Positions 1-12,822 of a stretch of 64,000 nucleotides of DNA are shown piece by piece. A program made the translations under genes and the position numbers. The stretch comes from Aquitalea magnusonii (GTDB lineage Bacteria > Pseudomonadota > Gammaproteobacteria > Burkholderiales > Chromobacteriaceae). Location of the stretch: the NCBI RefSeq assembly GCF_002217795.2, contig NZ_AP018823.1, positions 3,286,001-3,350,000 on the forward strand. The letters are read 5' to 3'. The notes beneath the pieces are model-generated. The model made no database searches. It had not been told where the DNA came from and worked only from the letters and a program-made list of their open reading frames with translations. Numbering within the stretch: the stretch's first letter is position 1; each line of letters opens with the position of its first letter.

Positions 1-386
1 GCCTGGGCCATACCGAAGCCAGCTTGCTGGCACAGGCCCCCCAAGCCACCGTGGTGGAGAAGCTACATTTTTCCTGCGTGGCCGCCGACTGCCTGCCCGA
101 CAGCCTGCTGGCGCGCAAACAGGTGATTGTCTGCGGCATGGAAACCCATGTCTGCGTATTGCAAACCGTGCTGCAACTGCTGGCACAGGGCAAGCAGGTA
201 TTCGTGGTGGCCGATGCGGTGGCCAGCCGGCGCGACAGTGACAAGCAATTGGGCTTGCAGCGCATGCAGGCAGCGGGCGCGGTATTGGTGAGTCGGGAAA
301 TGGTGCTGTTTGAAATGCTGGGCGCGGCTGGCAGCGAACTATTCAAGGCCATGAGCAAGAAATATCTGACGGGTGTGCAGCCATAA
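1..386 (+). CDS. Isochorismatase-family hydrolase, 3' part only
   Basis: The reading frame is open from the window edge (codons from base 3) to TAA at 384-386, so the start lies outside. The visible ~127 residues carry the C-terminal half of the cysteine-hydrolase (isochorismatase/YcaC-like) fold. The segment GMETHVCVLQT is the family motif holding the catalytic cysteine, and it is followed by a strand-helix pair ending in VFVVADAVASR. These enzymes hydrolyse amides or vinyl ethers in the cytoplasm; the substrate cannot be told from this half. No clear terminator follows, and the next gene begins 232 bases on. Confidence 0.85.
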   Translation, partial: LGHTEASLLAQAPQATVVEKLHFSCVAADCLPDSLLARKQVIVCGMETHVCVLQTVLQLLAQGKQVFVVADAVASRRDSDKQLGLQRMQAAGAVLVSREMVLFEMLGAAGSELFKAMSKKYLTGVQP

Positions 387-538
387 ACCATTCATGACCA
401 GGACAAGCAGCAGGATTAAGCAGATTGCCAGACCCAAAGGGCAGCTTGTCAGTCCTTATCTCTTGCACAGATAATTTCCAGAACGCAGGTTTTGCTGGAT
501 CTGCAGTTTTAAAACCATTCATCCGGTAGCACCTTCCA

Positions 539-567
539 GGCTTGTCACTGCAATAGCAGGCAAAACC
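539..567 (+). promoter_or_regulatory. RAT (ribonucleic antiterminator) site 1
   Basis: A 29-base element runs from GG at 539 to AAAACC at 567, with the core TTGTCACTGCAATAGCAGGC. It matches the BglG/LicT-family RAT layout and shares most positions with the second copy at 1557-1585. Its last six bases are the first bases of the terminator stem that follows, as required for mutually exclusive folding. It lies just upstream of the antiterminator gene, so the regulator probably controls its own synthesis. Confidence 0.85.
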
Positions 568-607
568 TGATCCACGATTTCAGTTGTGGATCAGGTTTTT
601 GTTTTTG
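562..607 (+). terminator. RAT-overlapping intrinsic terminator 1
   Basis: Perfect 14-base arms (562-575 and 586-599) enclose a 10-base loop and run into a T-rich tract interrupted by one G. The left arm overlaps RAT site 1 by six bases, so a bound BglG-type protein would prevent this hairpin. It ends about 12 bases before the ATG at 619. Confidence 0.88.
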
Positions 608-618
608 GAGCCGCACCA

Positions 619-1455
619 ATGCGTATCTACAAGATACTGAATAACAATGCAGTCATTGTCCGTAATGCACAACAGCAAGAACAAGTTGTCATGGGATGCG
701 GACTGGGTTTTCAAAAGCGTCCTGGAGACTTTCTGGACAAAGCTTGCGTTGAAAAAATATTCTCATTGCAAGAGCCAGGCTTGCAAGCACTACTCAGCGA
801 ACTATTACAACGTATTCCAACAGAGATCATCACCGCCAGTGATCATGTGATTTGCCTGGCACGACTAAAACTTCCGTCCTTGCATGACCGTATCTACCTG
901 ACTCTAGTTGATCATTTCCATTTTGCCATCGAACGCCGTCGCCAAGGGATAGCCATCAGCAATCTCATGCTGTGGGATATTCAGCAACTATATCCCTGTG
1001 AATATGATATAGGCTTGGAGTCATTGAAACTGATCGCACAGGAGCTGGATTGCCAACTACCCATTGATGAAGCTGGTTTCATTGCACTGCATCTGGCTAA
1101 TGCGCAGCTGACTGGAAACATGCAAATCACCAATCAGATCAGCCTGCTCATGCAGGAAATACTGCAAATTGTGCGCTTAAAAATGCATATCAGACTGGAT
1201 GAAAACACACTGGCCTTCCATCGCTTTGTCACTCATCTTAAATTTCTCGCTCAACGACTGCTCAGCAAACAAAGCCTGCCAACGGGAGATATGGCATTAC
1301 AGGAAATGGTGCAAAATTGTTACCCACAGGCATGGAACTGCGCCATGGTAATTAGCAAGCATATCGAAGCCCACAAACACCCCAAATTAAGCGATGCAGA
1401 AATCATGTACCTTGGCTTGCATATCAATCGGCTGCATGACAGGCAAGCCAAATAA
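619..1455 (+). CDS. BglG/LicT-family transcription antiterminator
   Basis: A 278-residue RNA-binding antiterminator for beta-glucoside utilisation. The start at 619 gives the canonical CAT domain beginning MRIYKILNNNAVIV; the frame opens earlier at 586 but that lies inside the terminator. Residues ~1-55 form the RNA-binding domain. Two PRD domains follow, with the histidines phosphorylated in the family visible: ASDH and DHFHF in PRD1 with its C-terminal ALHLA, and FVTHL and LGLHINRLH in PRD2. In this family the PTS permease inactivates the protein by phosphorylation when no substrate is present. Base composition is clearly more AT-rich than the genes downstream, suggesting transfer. The permease gene follows after a second RAT/terminator. 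Confidence 0.93.
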   Translation: MRIYKILNNNAVIVRNAQQQEQVVMGCGLGFQKRPGDFLDKACVEKIFSLQEPGLQALLSELLQRIPTEIITASDHVICLARLKLPSLHDRIYLTLVDHFHFAIERRRQGIAISNLMLWDIQQLYPCEYDIGLESLKLIAQELDCQLPIDEAGFIALHLANAQLTGNMQITNQISLLMQEILQIVRLKMHIRLDENTLAFHRFVTHLKFLAQRLLSKQSLPTGDMALQEMVQNCYPQAWNCAMVISKHIEAHKHPKLSDAEIMYLGLHINRLHDRQAK

Positions 1456-1556
1456 CAGCCATATTCAACACCACAATACCGCACCACCTTTATTAAATTA
1501 ATCTGCAGCAAAATGAAACCAAGATGGTTGAATAATTCAAGCGCTTACTCTTGATA

Positions 1557-1585
1557 GGATTGTTATCGCAATTGCGAGCAAAACC
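1557..1585 (+). promoter_or_regulatory. RAT (ribonucleic antiterminator) site 2
   Basis: A second 29-base RAT element starts GGATTGTTATCG at 1557 and ends GCAAAACC at 1585, close to the E. coli bgl/B. subtilis lic RAT layout. It lies in the gap between the antiterminator gene and the PTS permease gene. The two elements agree at most positions, including the central GCAAT and the terminal GCAAAACC. Confidence 0.9.
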
Positions 1586-1628
1586 TGAAATCGCTCTCCG
1601 CCAGGAAAGCTGACTTCAGGTTTTTTTT
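1580..1628 (+). terminator. RAT-overlapping intrinsic terminator 2
   Basis: Arms 1580-1589 and 1615-1624 (AAAACCTGAA with TTCAGGTTTT) close a longer partly paired loop, followed by a run of eight T ending at 1628. The left arm overlaps RAT site 2. The arrangement would make expression of the permease and glucosidase genes depend on active antiterminator. Confidence 0.9.
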
Positions 1629-1650
1629 AATTTAATCACACAAGGAATAA

Positions 1651-6258
<4,608 letters not shown>

Positions 6259-6295
6259 GTGCCATCCAGCAACCCACTTCAGAACAGGAGCCACC

Positions 6296-7138
6296 ATGCG
6301 CCGCCTCCCTGCCCGCTTAAGCCTGCTTGCCCTTTTTTTTGTCACTGATGCCATGTCTGCTGACCCCACCGCCGATATTGAAATCTATATTGCACGCCAC
6401 GGAAGAACCATGCTGAATGCCAGCGATCGGGTACAAGGCTGGAGCGATGCCGTCCTGACACCGCAAGGTCAACGCCAGGCCATCAGCCTGGGGCGTGGCC
6501 TGGCCAAGCAAGGCATTCTTTTCAATGCAGCTTACAGTAGCGACAGTGGCCGGGCCCTGCAAACAGCCCGCCTGCTATTGGCACACAATGGCCAAGCCCA
6601 GTTGCCGGTACGCACCGACTGGCGCTTCAGAGAGTTCAATTTCGGCAGCTATGAAACCCTAGCCAACCAAACACTGTGGCAGGACATCGCCGACCAACAC
6701 AAGATGAGCCTGGCGCAATGGCTGACCAAGGTCACCCCCAAGGACTTTGCCGATACCGTTGCCATACTGGACCAAGCGCGGCAACAAGCTCGTGCCGATA
6801 CCTGGCCCGCAGAAAACTATGCCGCCATCCAGCAACGCCTGCACAGCGGCATGGAACAGCTGATCAGCCACACTCGCCAACAGGGCGGTGGCAAAGTACT
6901 GCTGGTATCGCACGGACTTAGCATCAATGCCCTGCTCGACCTGCTGCTGCCCGGCCAGACCGTGGCAACGACAAGGCTAGAAAATGCCAGCATCACTCGC
7001 CTGCGTTTGCACAACGGCCAATATCAATTGCTGGACATCAATGATTTGCGCTATCTAAAGGCGGGACAGCTTCCAGCCGACACATCGTTGCCGGCAGACA
7101 GCATTGCGCCGCCCACGTCAAAGGAGGCCACCCAATGA
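6296..7138 (+). CDS. Exported histidine phosphatase (phosphoglycerate-mutase fold)
   Basis: A 280-residue branch-2 type histidine phosphatase. A signal peptide (MRRLPARLSLLALFFV, cleavage near MSA before DP) places it in the periplasm. The catalytic RHG is in IYIARHGRTMLNASDRVQGW, and the second histidine is in VSHGLSINALL. The C-terminal ~25 residues are Ala/Pro/Ser-rich. RBS AGGAG lies just ahead of the start. It sits between two porin genes, 37 bases after one and overlapping the other by ATGA. A role in dephosphorylating sugar phosphates or phosphorylated glycosides entering through the porins is an inference. Confidence 0.85.
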   Translation: MRRLPARLSLLALFFVTDAMSADPTADIEIYIARHGRTMLNASDRVQGWSDAVLTPQGQRQAISLGRGLAKQGILFNAAYSSDSGRALQTARLLLAHNGQAQLPVRTDWRFREFNFGSYETLANQTLWQDIADQHKMSLAQWLTKVTPKDFADTVAILDQARQQARADTWPAENYAAIQQRLHSGMEQLISHTRQQGGGKVLLVSHGLSINALLDLLLPGQTVATTRLENASITRLRLHNGQYQLLDINDLRYLKAGQLPADTSLPADSIAPPTSKEATQ

Positions 7139-8520
7139 CGACAGCAACTGCGCTATTGATGCAGGAACGCCAACCCAGCCCATGGCCGACACCAGCAATC
7201 CTGCTTAGCCTGCTGGCATGCGCGGGATTGCCTGCCTTGTCACATGCCGCACCGGCAGAAAGCTGGGATGGCTATGTGCTGGGCATGGAAAACACGGACA
7301 ACGGTGTACTGGGCGATATGCACGGCTTGCGCTCAACACTGGCACAGCATGGCTTCACCTTTAACAGCGCCTGGCTAAGCCAACTCGCCCGCAATATAGA
7401 AGGGGGATTCAATTCCGACCGCCACAGCGCTTACATAGACCAGTTCTGGTTCATGTTCACCCAAGACTTGTCCGCCGCAACCGGTATACCGGACGCCAAA
7501 ATAGAAGGAAACATTGTCAATCGCAATCATGACAATAATCTGACCGCAATGCGTCTACAGGATAATCGTGTCACCGGCGGCGACCTTGCACAGGAGAGCT
7601 GGGGCGGACAATCCATCACACGTCTGGGCTGGCTGACGTTCAGTCGCAGCTTTCTGGATCAGCGTTTGCAATGGCGGCTGGGACTGATGAACAAGGTGCA
7701 GGATTTTGATCAATCCATTCCCTGTGATTTCCAATTGCTCAACCTGTGTGGCGGTAAAGCTGCCGCCGCCCGGACTTGGTATAACTGGAATTCACATTAC
7801 TGGGGCAGTACTTTCCAATACAAGATCACCCCGGAATGGACAGTGAAAACCGGGCTACTGGAGCAAAACCCAGAGGCCCCTTCCCGCAGTCATGCCTGGA
7901 GCGTCAGCACCCAAGGCAGCAAAGGCGTTTTGTTCCCGCTGGAACTGGAATGGAAAACCAACTCGGTAAACGGCTTGCCCGGCATCTACAACCTGGGATG
8001 GCTCTACACCAATGCCAGGCAAAACGCCCTCTTCCAAGGCCATGCGACACAGCCCGAGCAGTATCGCCACACCGGCTATTGGTATGCCGGGCTGAATCAG
8101 CAACTGACCCGTCATCATGGTGATAAACAACGCGGGCTGAGTTTTTCCTGGAGCCTTGGCCTGGGTGACAAAAGAAGTAATCCCATCCCGCTGATTACCT
8201 CCGCCTCGTTACGCTACCGTGGACTGCTGGACAGCCGGCCGCAGGACATGATGGGCATTGGCACGGCCTGGATGCACTACAGCAGCAACTACCAGCGACA
8301 GCAGCAGTATCTGAATACCCAGAGCGGTATCAGCGACTATGCCGATGCCGCTTATGCACCGATACCCGGCTATGCGATGAACAGTGAGTTTTTCTATCGC
8401 GCCCAACTGCGGCCCTGGCTGCAACTGCAACCGGGTATCCAGTACTGGAGAAAACCTGCGGGACTTAAGGAAACCCCAGATGCCTGGGTGGTGACACTCA
8501 AGACAGTCGTCATATTCTGA
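7135..8520 (+). CDS. OprB-family carbohydrate porin
   Basis: 461 residues with an unusually long, basic-then-hydrophobic leader (cleavage likely after SHA, ~residue 39). A barrel follows with family features such as FTFNSAWLSQLARNIEGG, the long periplasmic loop and a C-terminal Phe (TLKTVVIF). OprB porins admit glucose and other sugars across the outer membrane. The start overlaps the phosphatase stop by ATGA, so it is co-translated as the last gene of the bgl operon. A start further in (MQERQPSP) is possible but would shorten only the signal region. Confidence 0.85.
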   Translation: MTTATALLMQERQPSPWPTPAILLSLLACAGLPALSHAAPAESWDGYVLGMENTDNGVLGDMHGLRSTLAQHGFTFNSAWLSQLARNIEGGFNSDRHSAYIDQFWFMFTQDLSAATGIPDAKIEGNIVNRNHDNNLTAMRLQDNRVTGGDLAQESWGGQSITRLGWLTFSRSFLDQRLQWRLGLMNKVQDFDQSIPCDFQLLNLCGGKAAAARTWYNWNSHYWGSTFQYKITPEWTVKTGLLEQNPEAPSRSHAWSVSTQGSKGVLFPLELEWKTNSVNGLPGIYNLGWLYTNARQNALFQGHATQPEQYRHTGYWYAGLNQQLTRHHGDKQRGLSFSWSLGLGDKRSNPIPLITSASLRYRGLLDSRPQDMMGIGTAWMHYSSNYQRQQQYLNTQSGISDYADAAYAPIPGYAMNSEFFYRAQLRPWLQLQPGIQYWRKPAGLKETPDAWVVTLKTVVIF

Positions 8521-8974
8521 GTGTCCTGTCGTGGTGGATTGCGCCGTGGTTTGCATCATCCACTTGATCAGCATGCGGGAACATCACGATCAGAATGGAA
8601 AAAGTTGGCCAAAGCATTTGCTTTGGCCAACTCTGTTCCGGTGGCGGCTATGCCGCTCTGTTTTCTCCTTTGCAGACTGGCGCAGGACGGTGATTGCAAG
8701 AAGGAGGGAGCAATCACCCGTCGCCAGCTACTGCATCACATATAGCAAATGGTGTGCCAGCAATGACAAGCCTTTGATAATATTGAATATGTCAATTTTT
8801 ATTACCGGCTAATGCAAGCCCGCCTACCGGACAGACAATATGCACGCACCAATTCAGGGCATGAATCGACCAGAATGGCGCAAGCCGACGCCCCTGCTCC
8901 GGTCCCGCCTGCTCTTGTGCTAGCATCAGCAACAGATCCCGACAACACCTTGTCCCAAGCAGGAAACCCACCGC
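8521..8974. other. 454-base intergenic region with two palindromes
   Basis: No convincing gene: short open frames here have no recognisable content and cross the hairpin below. It holds a strong hairpin (8603-8632), a GC hairpin followed by CTGTTTTCT at 8645-8662 that could end the bgl operon, and an ATTGA-N5-TCAAT palindrome at 8782-8796 upstream of the DUF2322-like gene that could be a regulator site. Confidence 0.5.
8603..8632. repeat. 14-base perfect inverted repeat (hairpin)
   Basis: Arms AGTTGGCCAAAGCA (8603-8616) and its exact complement (8619-8632) are separated by two bases. On the minus strand the stem is followed by five T, terminator-like; on the plus strand no T-run follows. It may be a bidirectional transcription end after the bgl operon or a protein-binding palindrome. 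Confidence 0.6.
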
Positions 8975-9304
8975 ATGACAACCACTTTCAAGGATATTCT
9001 GGAAACCTTGCCCGCCACCGATGGCATTGCCGCCATCGTGCTGCTGGATGCCGCCGGCGAAACCCTCACCCGTCTGGAAAACAAACCAGGCACCGCCGGT
9101 TCGGTACGGGTTTACCACGCCCTCATCAAGAAACACAGCCATATCAACCGCGCAGCAGCGCTGGAAGGCTTGCAGTTGTACGCGGAACATACTGCCGATG
9201 CGCGCCTGCATCCGGGCAAACATCCGAATATCGACCGCCTGCTGGCCATTGCCGAAGACGGCGCCCCCGGCCTGCGCGCCCGCATTGTGCTGGCAAGCGA
9301 CTAA
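8975..9304 (+). CDS. DUF2322-like protein of unknown function
   Basis: A 109-residue soluble acidic protein (MTTTFKDILETLPATDG...). The length and the sequence, with a two-strand start around IAAIVLLDAAGE and a C-terminal helix with HPNIDRLLAI, recall the small proteobacterial DUF2322 family. I am moderately sure of that family name and know no function for it. AGGA lies about 10 bases before the ATG. It stands alone, convergent with the permease gene. Confidence 0.7.
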   Translation: MTTTFKDILETLPATDGIAAIVLLDAAGETLTRLENKPGTAGSVRVYHALIKKHSHINRAAALEGLQLYAEHTADARLHPGKHPNIDRLLAIAEDGAPGLRARIVLASD

Positions 9305-9391
9305 GCCGCCAGCCTGCCCGCTTGACCGACCGGCCCTGCGCCAGGTCGGTCAAGGTTTGCCTCCCCCGGCAAGCACAGGCTTCACACCGTG

Positions 9392-10639
9392 CTACCAGCT
9401 CTCCGGCAGCACGCCAAACAGCGATACCACCGCATACACGCCGCTGAGGAAAAAAGTGGCGACAATCAGCCACTGCACACTGCGGTGGGCATACCAGCCG
9501 CAGACAAACGGGCTGCTGACATCGCCCCGACGCCGTGCCGCATTCAACAGCAAAACCGGAATAATGCCCATCAGCACGCCACCAAATGTGCCGGCGAAGT
9601 ACAGCGCATTGACGAAGCTGGCAATACCCGAATACGCCAGCAAAAAGGGCGGCAGAGCCACCACCACCAGTACCAGCAGCCGTTTTGACTTCTGGGTTTC
9701 GCTCCCCAGGCGGAAGTGATCGAAGATATTGGTGAACAGGCAACCACCCAGCCCCCAGTAGGAAGTCAGCATGGCCAGCAAGGCGAAGATGTTGGCGGTG
9801 TAATAGGCCCATTGCCCCAGCGCCCTGCCCCAGCTTAGCGTGGCCACCTGGGTCAGGTTGTCGCTGCCCACCAGGGCGATCACCGAAGCCGGAATCAGCG
9901 CGACAAAGACAAAGGTCAAGGCCATGCCGGCCATGATGAGACCGGGCAGCTTGCGCGGCGCTGTCAGATTGCCGCGTACCAATTCCGGCACCAGAAACTG
10001 GGCACCAAACACAAATACCGCCAGATTGAATACCGGCACCACATACTGCCAGTGACTGAGCCACAGATTGCTCAGCCGCGCATCCTGACTGGCGATGGAC
10101 GCCAGAATCAGCGCCAGGATGATGACAATCATGCTGATGCTGATCAGCTTGTTGCCTGCGCCCAGCACCTTCAAGCCCAGATACAGCACGGCCACCGACG
10201 GCACGATGAACAAAATGCTGCCCAGCTCCTTGCTCATGCCATAGTCACCCAGCAAATCCAGCAGGATGCTGCCGCTGCCTGCCATATAGGCGGTCAGCGC
10301 CCCAAAGCTGTTGGCGGCCACCGCCAGAAACAACAGCCAGCCGCCCACCCCGCCCAGATAACGGCTGGCCAGGCCGCTGAGCTGGCGGTTGCCACGGGTA
10401 CGCAGCGCCACCTCGGTCAGGTAGAGCATGGTGATGGTACACAGCACGCAGGTTAGCGCCAGACACAGCAATAGCGGGACATAGCCGGTCTTGCGTGCGG
10501 CAAAGGCCATGCCCAGCACGCCAGCCCCGATATTGGTGCCAAAAATGATGCCTATGGTTTCCAGCCTGCTGATGGGCTGGGCCAACAGGCCGGAATCTTC
10601 ATGAGGCGGTACTGCAGGCGCAAGTTCGCTTGAATGCAT
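9392..10639 (-). CDS. Amino-acid permease, aromatic (HAAAP/Tyr-Trp) type
   Basis: A 415-residue inner-membrane transporter with about eleven hydrophobic segments. The first segment holds IGIIFGTNIGAGVLGMAFAA, the glycine-rich helix typical of the hydroxy/aromatic amino-acid permease family. The start at 10639 (MHSSELAPAV) is preceded by GGAG; the frame opens 19 codons earlier without an RBS. The substrate (Tyr, Trp or related) is inferred from family only. It follows the FAD oxidase on the same strand but is separated from it by an intrinsic terminator, so it probably has its own promoter. Confidence 0.85.
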   Translation of the reverse strand: MHSSELAPAVPPHEDSGLLAQPISRLETIGIIFGTNIGAGVLGMAFAARKTGYVPLLLCLALTCVLCTITMLYLTEVALRTRGNRQLSGLASRYLGGVGGWLLFLAVAANSFGALTAYMAGSGSILLDLLGDYGMSKELGSILFIVPSVAVLYLGLKVLGAGNKLISISMIVIILALILASIASQDARLSNLWLSHWQYVVPVFNLAVFVFGAQFLVPELVRGNLTAPRKLPGLIMAGMALTFVFVALIPASVIALVGSDNLTQVATLSWGRALGQWAYYTANIFALLAMLTSYWGLGGCLFTNIFDHFRLGSETQKSKRLLVLVVVALPPFLLAYSGIASFVNALYFAGTFGGVLMGIIPVLLLNAARRRGDVSSPFVCGWYAHRSVQWLIVATFFLSGVYAVVSLFGVLPESW

Positions 10640-10711
10640 TGGAGTACTCCGGAAATTGGACAACAAGGCTGGAGCAGCCAACCGGCGCAGCGGCACGGAT
10701 GGCCATCGCTT

Positions 10712-11062
10712 TCACTGCGGATGCGAGTCGCGCTTGCTCGCGCTGCGCCAACAGTCCTGGCGCTTGAACAATGAAAAATCATCAGTAAAAACCCGCCCGC
10801 CAATGGCGGGATTGCCGCACAGCAGGAGTCGGCCAAGCGGCAAACGATGTGGGCTGACTTGTGCCGGTGGTGAGGTGCGACTTGGCGGCAAACTGTGGTA
10901 TTGCGCTGGCTCCCGCCGTGGCTTGGCTGCGGCAACATCCCCCTGCACGGTGGCATCGGGGTAAAAAGCCTCCTCCCGTGTCTGTAGCTGGCCGTCATAC
11001 AGGACGTCGTCAACGGGAGTCAGCACCTGGCGGAGCTGTTTCAGATCGGACAAGCAGGACAT
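10712..11062 (-). CDS. Doubtful small hypothetical protein
   Basis: The open frame of 116 codons starts 18 bases after the FAD oxidase stop, with a good GGAG seven bases ahead of the ATG. The first ~40 residues (MSCLSDLKQLRQVLTP...) look protein-like, but the rest is low-complexity Pro/Arg/Ser. The frame runs through the intrinsic terminator at 10785-10812, which argues against the annotated 3' end. It may be a short real gene broken by a frameshift, or not a gene. I do not recognise it. Confidence 0.3.
   Translation of the reverse strand: MSCLSDLKQLRQVLTPVDDVLYDGQLQTREEAFYPDATVQGDVAAAKPRREPAQYHSLPPSRTSPPAQVSPHRLPLGRLLLCGNPAIGGRVFTDDFSLFKRQDCWRSASKRDSHPQ
10785..10812 (-). terminator. Intrinsic terminator (minus strand)
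   Basis: Stem CCCGCC/GGCGGG (10796-10810) with, on the minus strand, GGG then five T (10787-10791). It ends transcription arriving from the FAD oxidase gene and lies inside the doubtful small frame 10712-11062. Confidence 0.8.
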
Positions 11063-11080
11063 GCCGTTCTCCAGATGGGA

Positions 11081-12520
11081 CTAGCGGGGATCGGCAGTGC
11101 CGGTCTTGGTTGGCGACAGACCGGAAGGAGCCAGCTTGCTCAACTGCTGCATCAGCCAGGGTGGCTGACGGTTTTCATCGGCAGCCAGATCAACCTGCCC
11201 CACCGCATGACGGACCAGACGGCCACCGAGATAGCGCAAGGGTTCGGGCGGAAAATCACGCTGCAGGCCATGTACCAGGCCGCAGCGCGACCATTCGTTG
11301 TCCAGTTGCAATGCCAAGGCGGCCAGAATCCTGCCACCGAGCATGGAAGGCCCAACCCCGTTTCCCGAATAGCCGATGGCATACAGGATATGAGGCTGGC
11401 CAGGGAGGCTGCCAAAATGCGGCAGGCCGTTACGGGTACGGTCGATGGGGCCGGTCCAGTTGCTGGTGATGTCCGCTGCCTGCACGCCAGGATAGGCACG
11501 GCGCAAATGGGCGGCCACCGTGGCGGCAATATTTGATGGCCCGTCCAGCTTGTCGGCCAGCTTAGCCCCGTACACCAGTTGTTCGCTGCCACCGCCTTTG
11601 CCAAATACGATGCAACCATCCGGCGTGGTGCGGTAGTAATGCACCAGCATGCGGCTATCAGAAATGCTCATTCCATTGCGCCAGCCAATTTCCTCCAGCA
11701 AGCCAGGCAAGGGACGCGTCATCACCACATCGCTGGACACCACCACGAATGCCTTGCGGATGTCGGCAAAGCGCGCCGCCCAGGCATTCATGGCAAGGAT
11801 GACTTTGCCTGCGCTGACACTGCCCTGCGCACAACGTACCCGGGCCGGCTGGCCATTTTCCAGTGTCTGCATCGGGGATGCCTCATACACCTTAACCCCT
11901 AGCTTGCGGGCATGACGTAACAAACCACGCGCCAGGCTGGCCGGCTGAACCGTGGCCGCAACCGACTCGAACACGCCATCCAGATGCAGGCGGGAACCGC
12001 TGCACTGTGCCGCCAGCCCTGGCGTCAACCGCGCAAAGGGCGATTGGCCGAGCAGTTCCAGCTGCTTGACGGTACTGTCCCAACTGCCCAGTTGGGCGGT
12101 AGTGGTGGCAGACCACAGCCAGCCATCCAGCCGCAATTGGGCATCGATGTCGTGTTGCTGGCAAAAGGACTGCAACTCGATGATGGCCTGCGATGATAGC
12201 TGGCACAGCCGCAGGGCTTCGGCCTCACCGCACATCTTGGCCAGCGATTGATATTTGGCCCACAGACTGAGCACAAAGCCGCCATTGCGACCGCTGGCAC
12301 CACTGCCGCACAGGCGTGCCTCGACAATCACCACCTCGCTATCCGGGCTGGCCTCCTTGATGCGGATGGCACTCCACAGGCCGGTGAAACCACCACCGAC
12401 AATGCAGACATCGGCACGAATATCCTGCCGTAGCGGCGTGGGGGCAACAGGCTCCTCCGCCGCCAGTGTTTCGGACAGCCAGCGGCTGAAAGCACGACAA
12501 CGAGATGCGGCAAAGGGCAT
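11081..12520 (-). CDS. FAD-dependent amine oxidase (DAO / gamma-glutamylputrescine-oxidase type)
   Basis: A 479-residue soluble flavoenzyme. The dinucleotide-binding motif is at ~38-66 (DVCIVGGGFTGLWSAIRI), followed by GSGASGRNGGFV, typical of the glycine-oxidase/PuuB group that covalently or tightly binds FAD. A C-terminal FAD contact GYSGNGVGPSMLGGRILA is also visible. It probably deaminates an amine or amino acid in the cytoplasm. The start has GGAG upstream (ACAAGGAGTATTG). The neighbouring permease may supply the substrate, though the pair is separated by a terminator. Confidence 0.87.
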   Translation of the reverse strand: MPFAASRCRAFSRWLSETLAAEEPVAPTPLRQDIRADVCIVGGGFTGLWSAIRIKEASPDSEVVIVEARLCGSGASGRNGGFVLSLWAKYQSLAKMCGEAEALRLCQLSSQAIIELQSFCQQHDIDAQLRLDGWLWSATTTAQLGSWDSTVKQLELLGQSPFARLTPGLAAQCSGSRLHLDGVFESVAATVQPASLARGLLRHARKLGVKVYEASPMQTLENGQPARVRCAQGSVSAGKVILAMNAWAARFADIRKAFVVVSSDVVMTRPLPGLLEEIGWRNGMSISDSRMLVHYYRTTPDGCIVFGKGGGSEQLVYGAKLADKLDGPSNIAATVAAHLRRAYPGVQAADITSNWTGPIDRTRNGLPHFGSLPGQPHILYAIGYSGNGVGPSMLGGRILAALALQLDNEWSRCGLVHGLQRDFPPEPLRYLGGRLVRHAVGQVDLAADENRQPPWLMQQLSKLAPSGLSPTKTGTADPR

Positions 12521-12696
12521 GCGGCAATACTCCTTGTATCTGGACAGATGACTGCCGTTGCAACAGAGGCAGGAATGACAGGGTCAGCCTGCAGTACCGG
12601 GCAGCGCTGTTGGAAAGATCAGCAGGGAGCTTATTTGAATTAGCCAGACAGATTGATGGGAAAGGACTGAAACAGCCGCATGAAAGGAGTAAGGCC

Positions 12697-12768
12697 ATGC
12701 CGGTAAAGTCTGCGCCAGGAATAAGGCAGGAGAATGCAGGGAAACCGGCGCGCAAGCGCAAGACATGA
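12697..12768 (+). CDS. Candidate 23-residue basic peptide (speculative)
   Basis: A short frame MPVKSAPGIRQENAGKPARK... begins nine bases after AAGGAG and ends with TGA touching the bidirectional terminator at 12768-12795. It has nine Lys/Arg residues and no hydrophobic stretch. The RBS-ORF-terminator arrangement is the only evidence; it could equally be chance in the gap between two minus-strand genes. Confidence 0.25.
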   Translation: MPVKSAPGIRQENAGKPARKRKT

Positions 12769-12795
12769 AAAAAGCCCGCAACAGCGGGCTTTTTT
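12768..12795. terminator. Bidirectional intrinsic terminator after rplI
   Basis: A-run, stem AGCCCGC/GCGGGCT and T-run (AAAAAAGCCCGC ... GCGGGCTTTTTT). On the minus strand it lies 28 bases past the rplI stop and ends the ribosomal operon. Confidence 0.9.
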
Positions 12796-12822
12796 CGTGC
12801 AGCACAATTCCGGATCAGGGAA

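Noticed and set aside
8812..9447. 211-codon frame overlapping the DUF2322-like gene
   Set aside because: Low-complexity Arg/Pro/Ser-rich product in another frame; the 8975 frame has a normal protein composition and an RBS.
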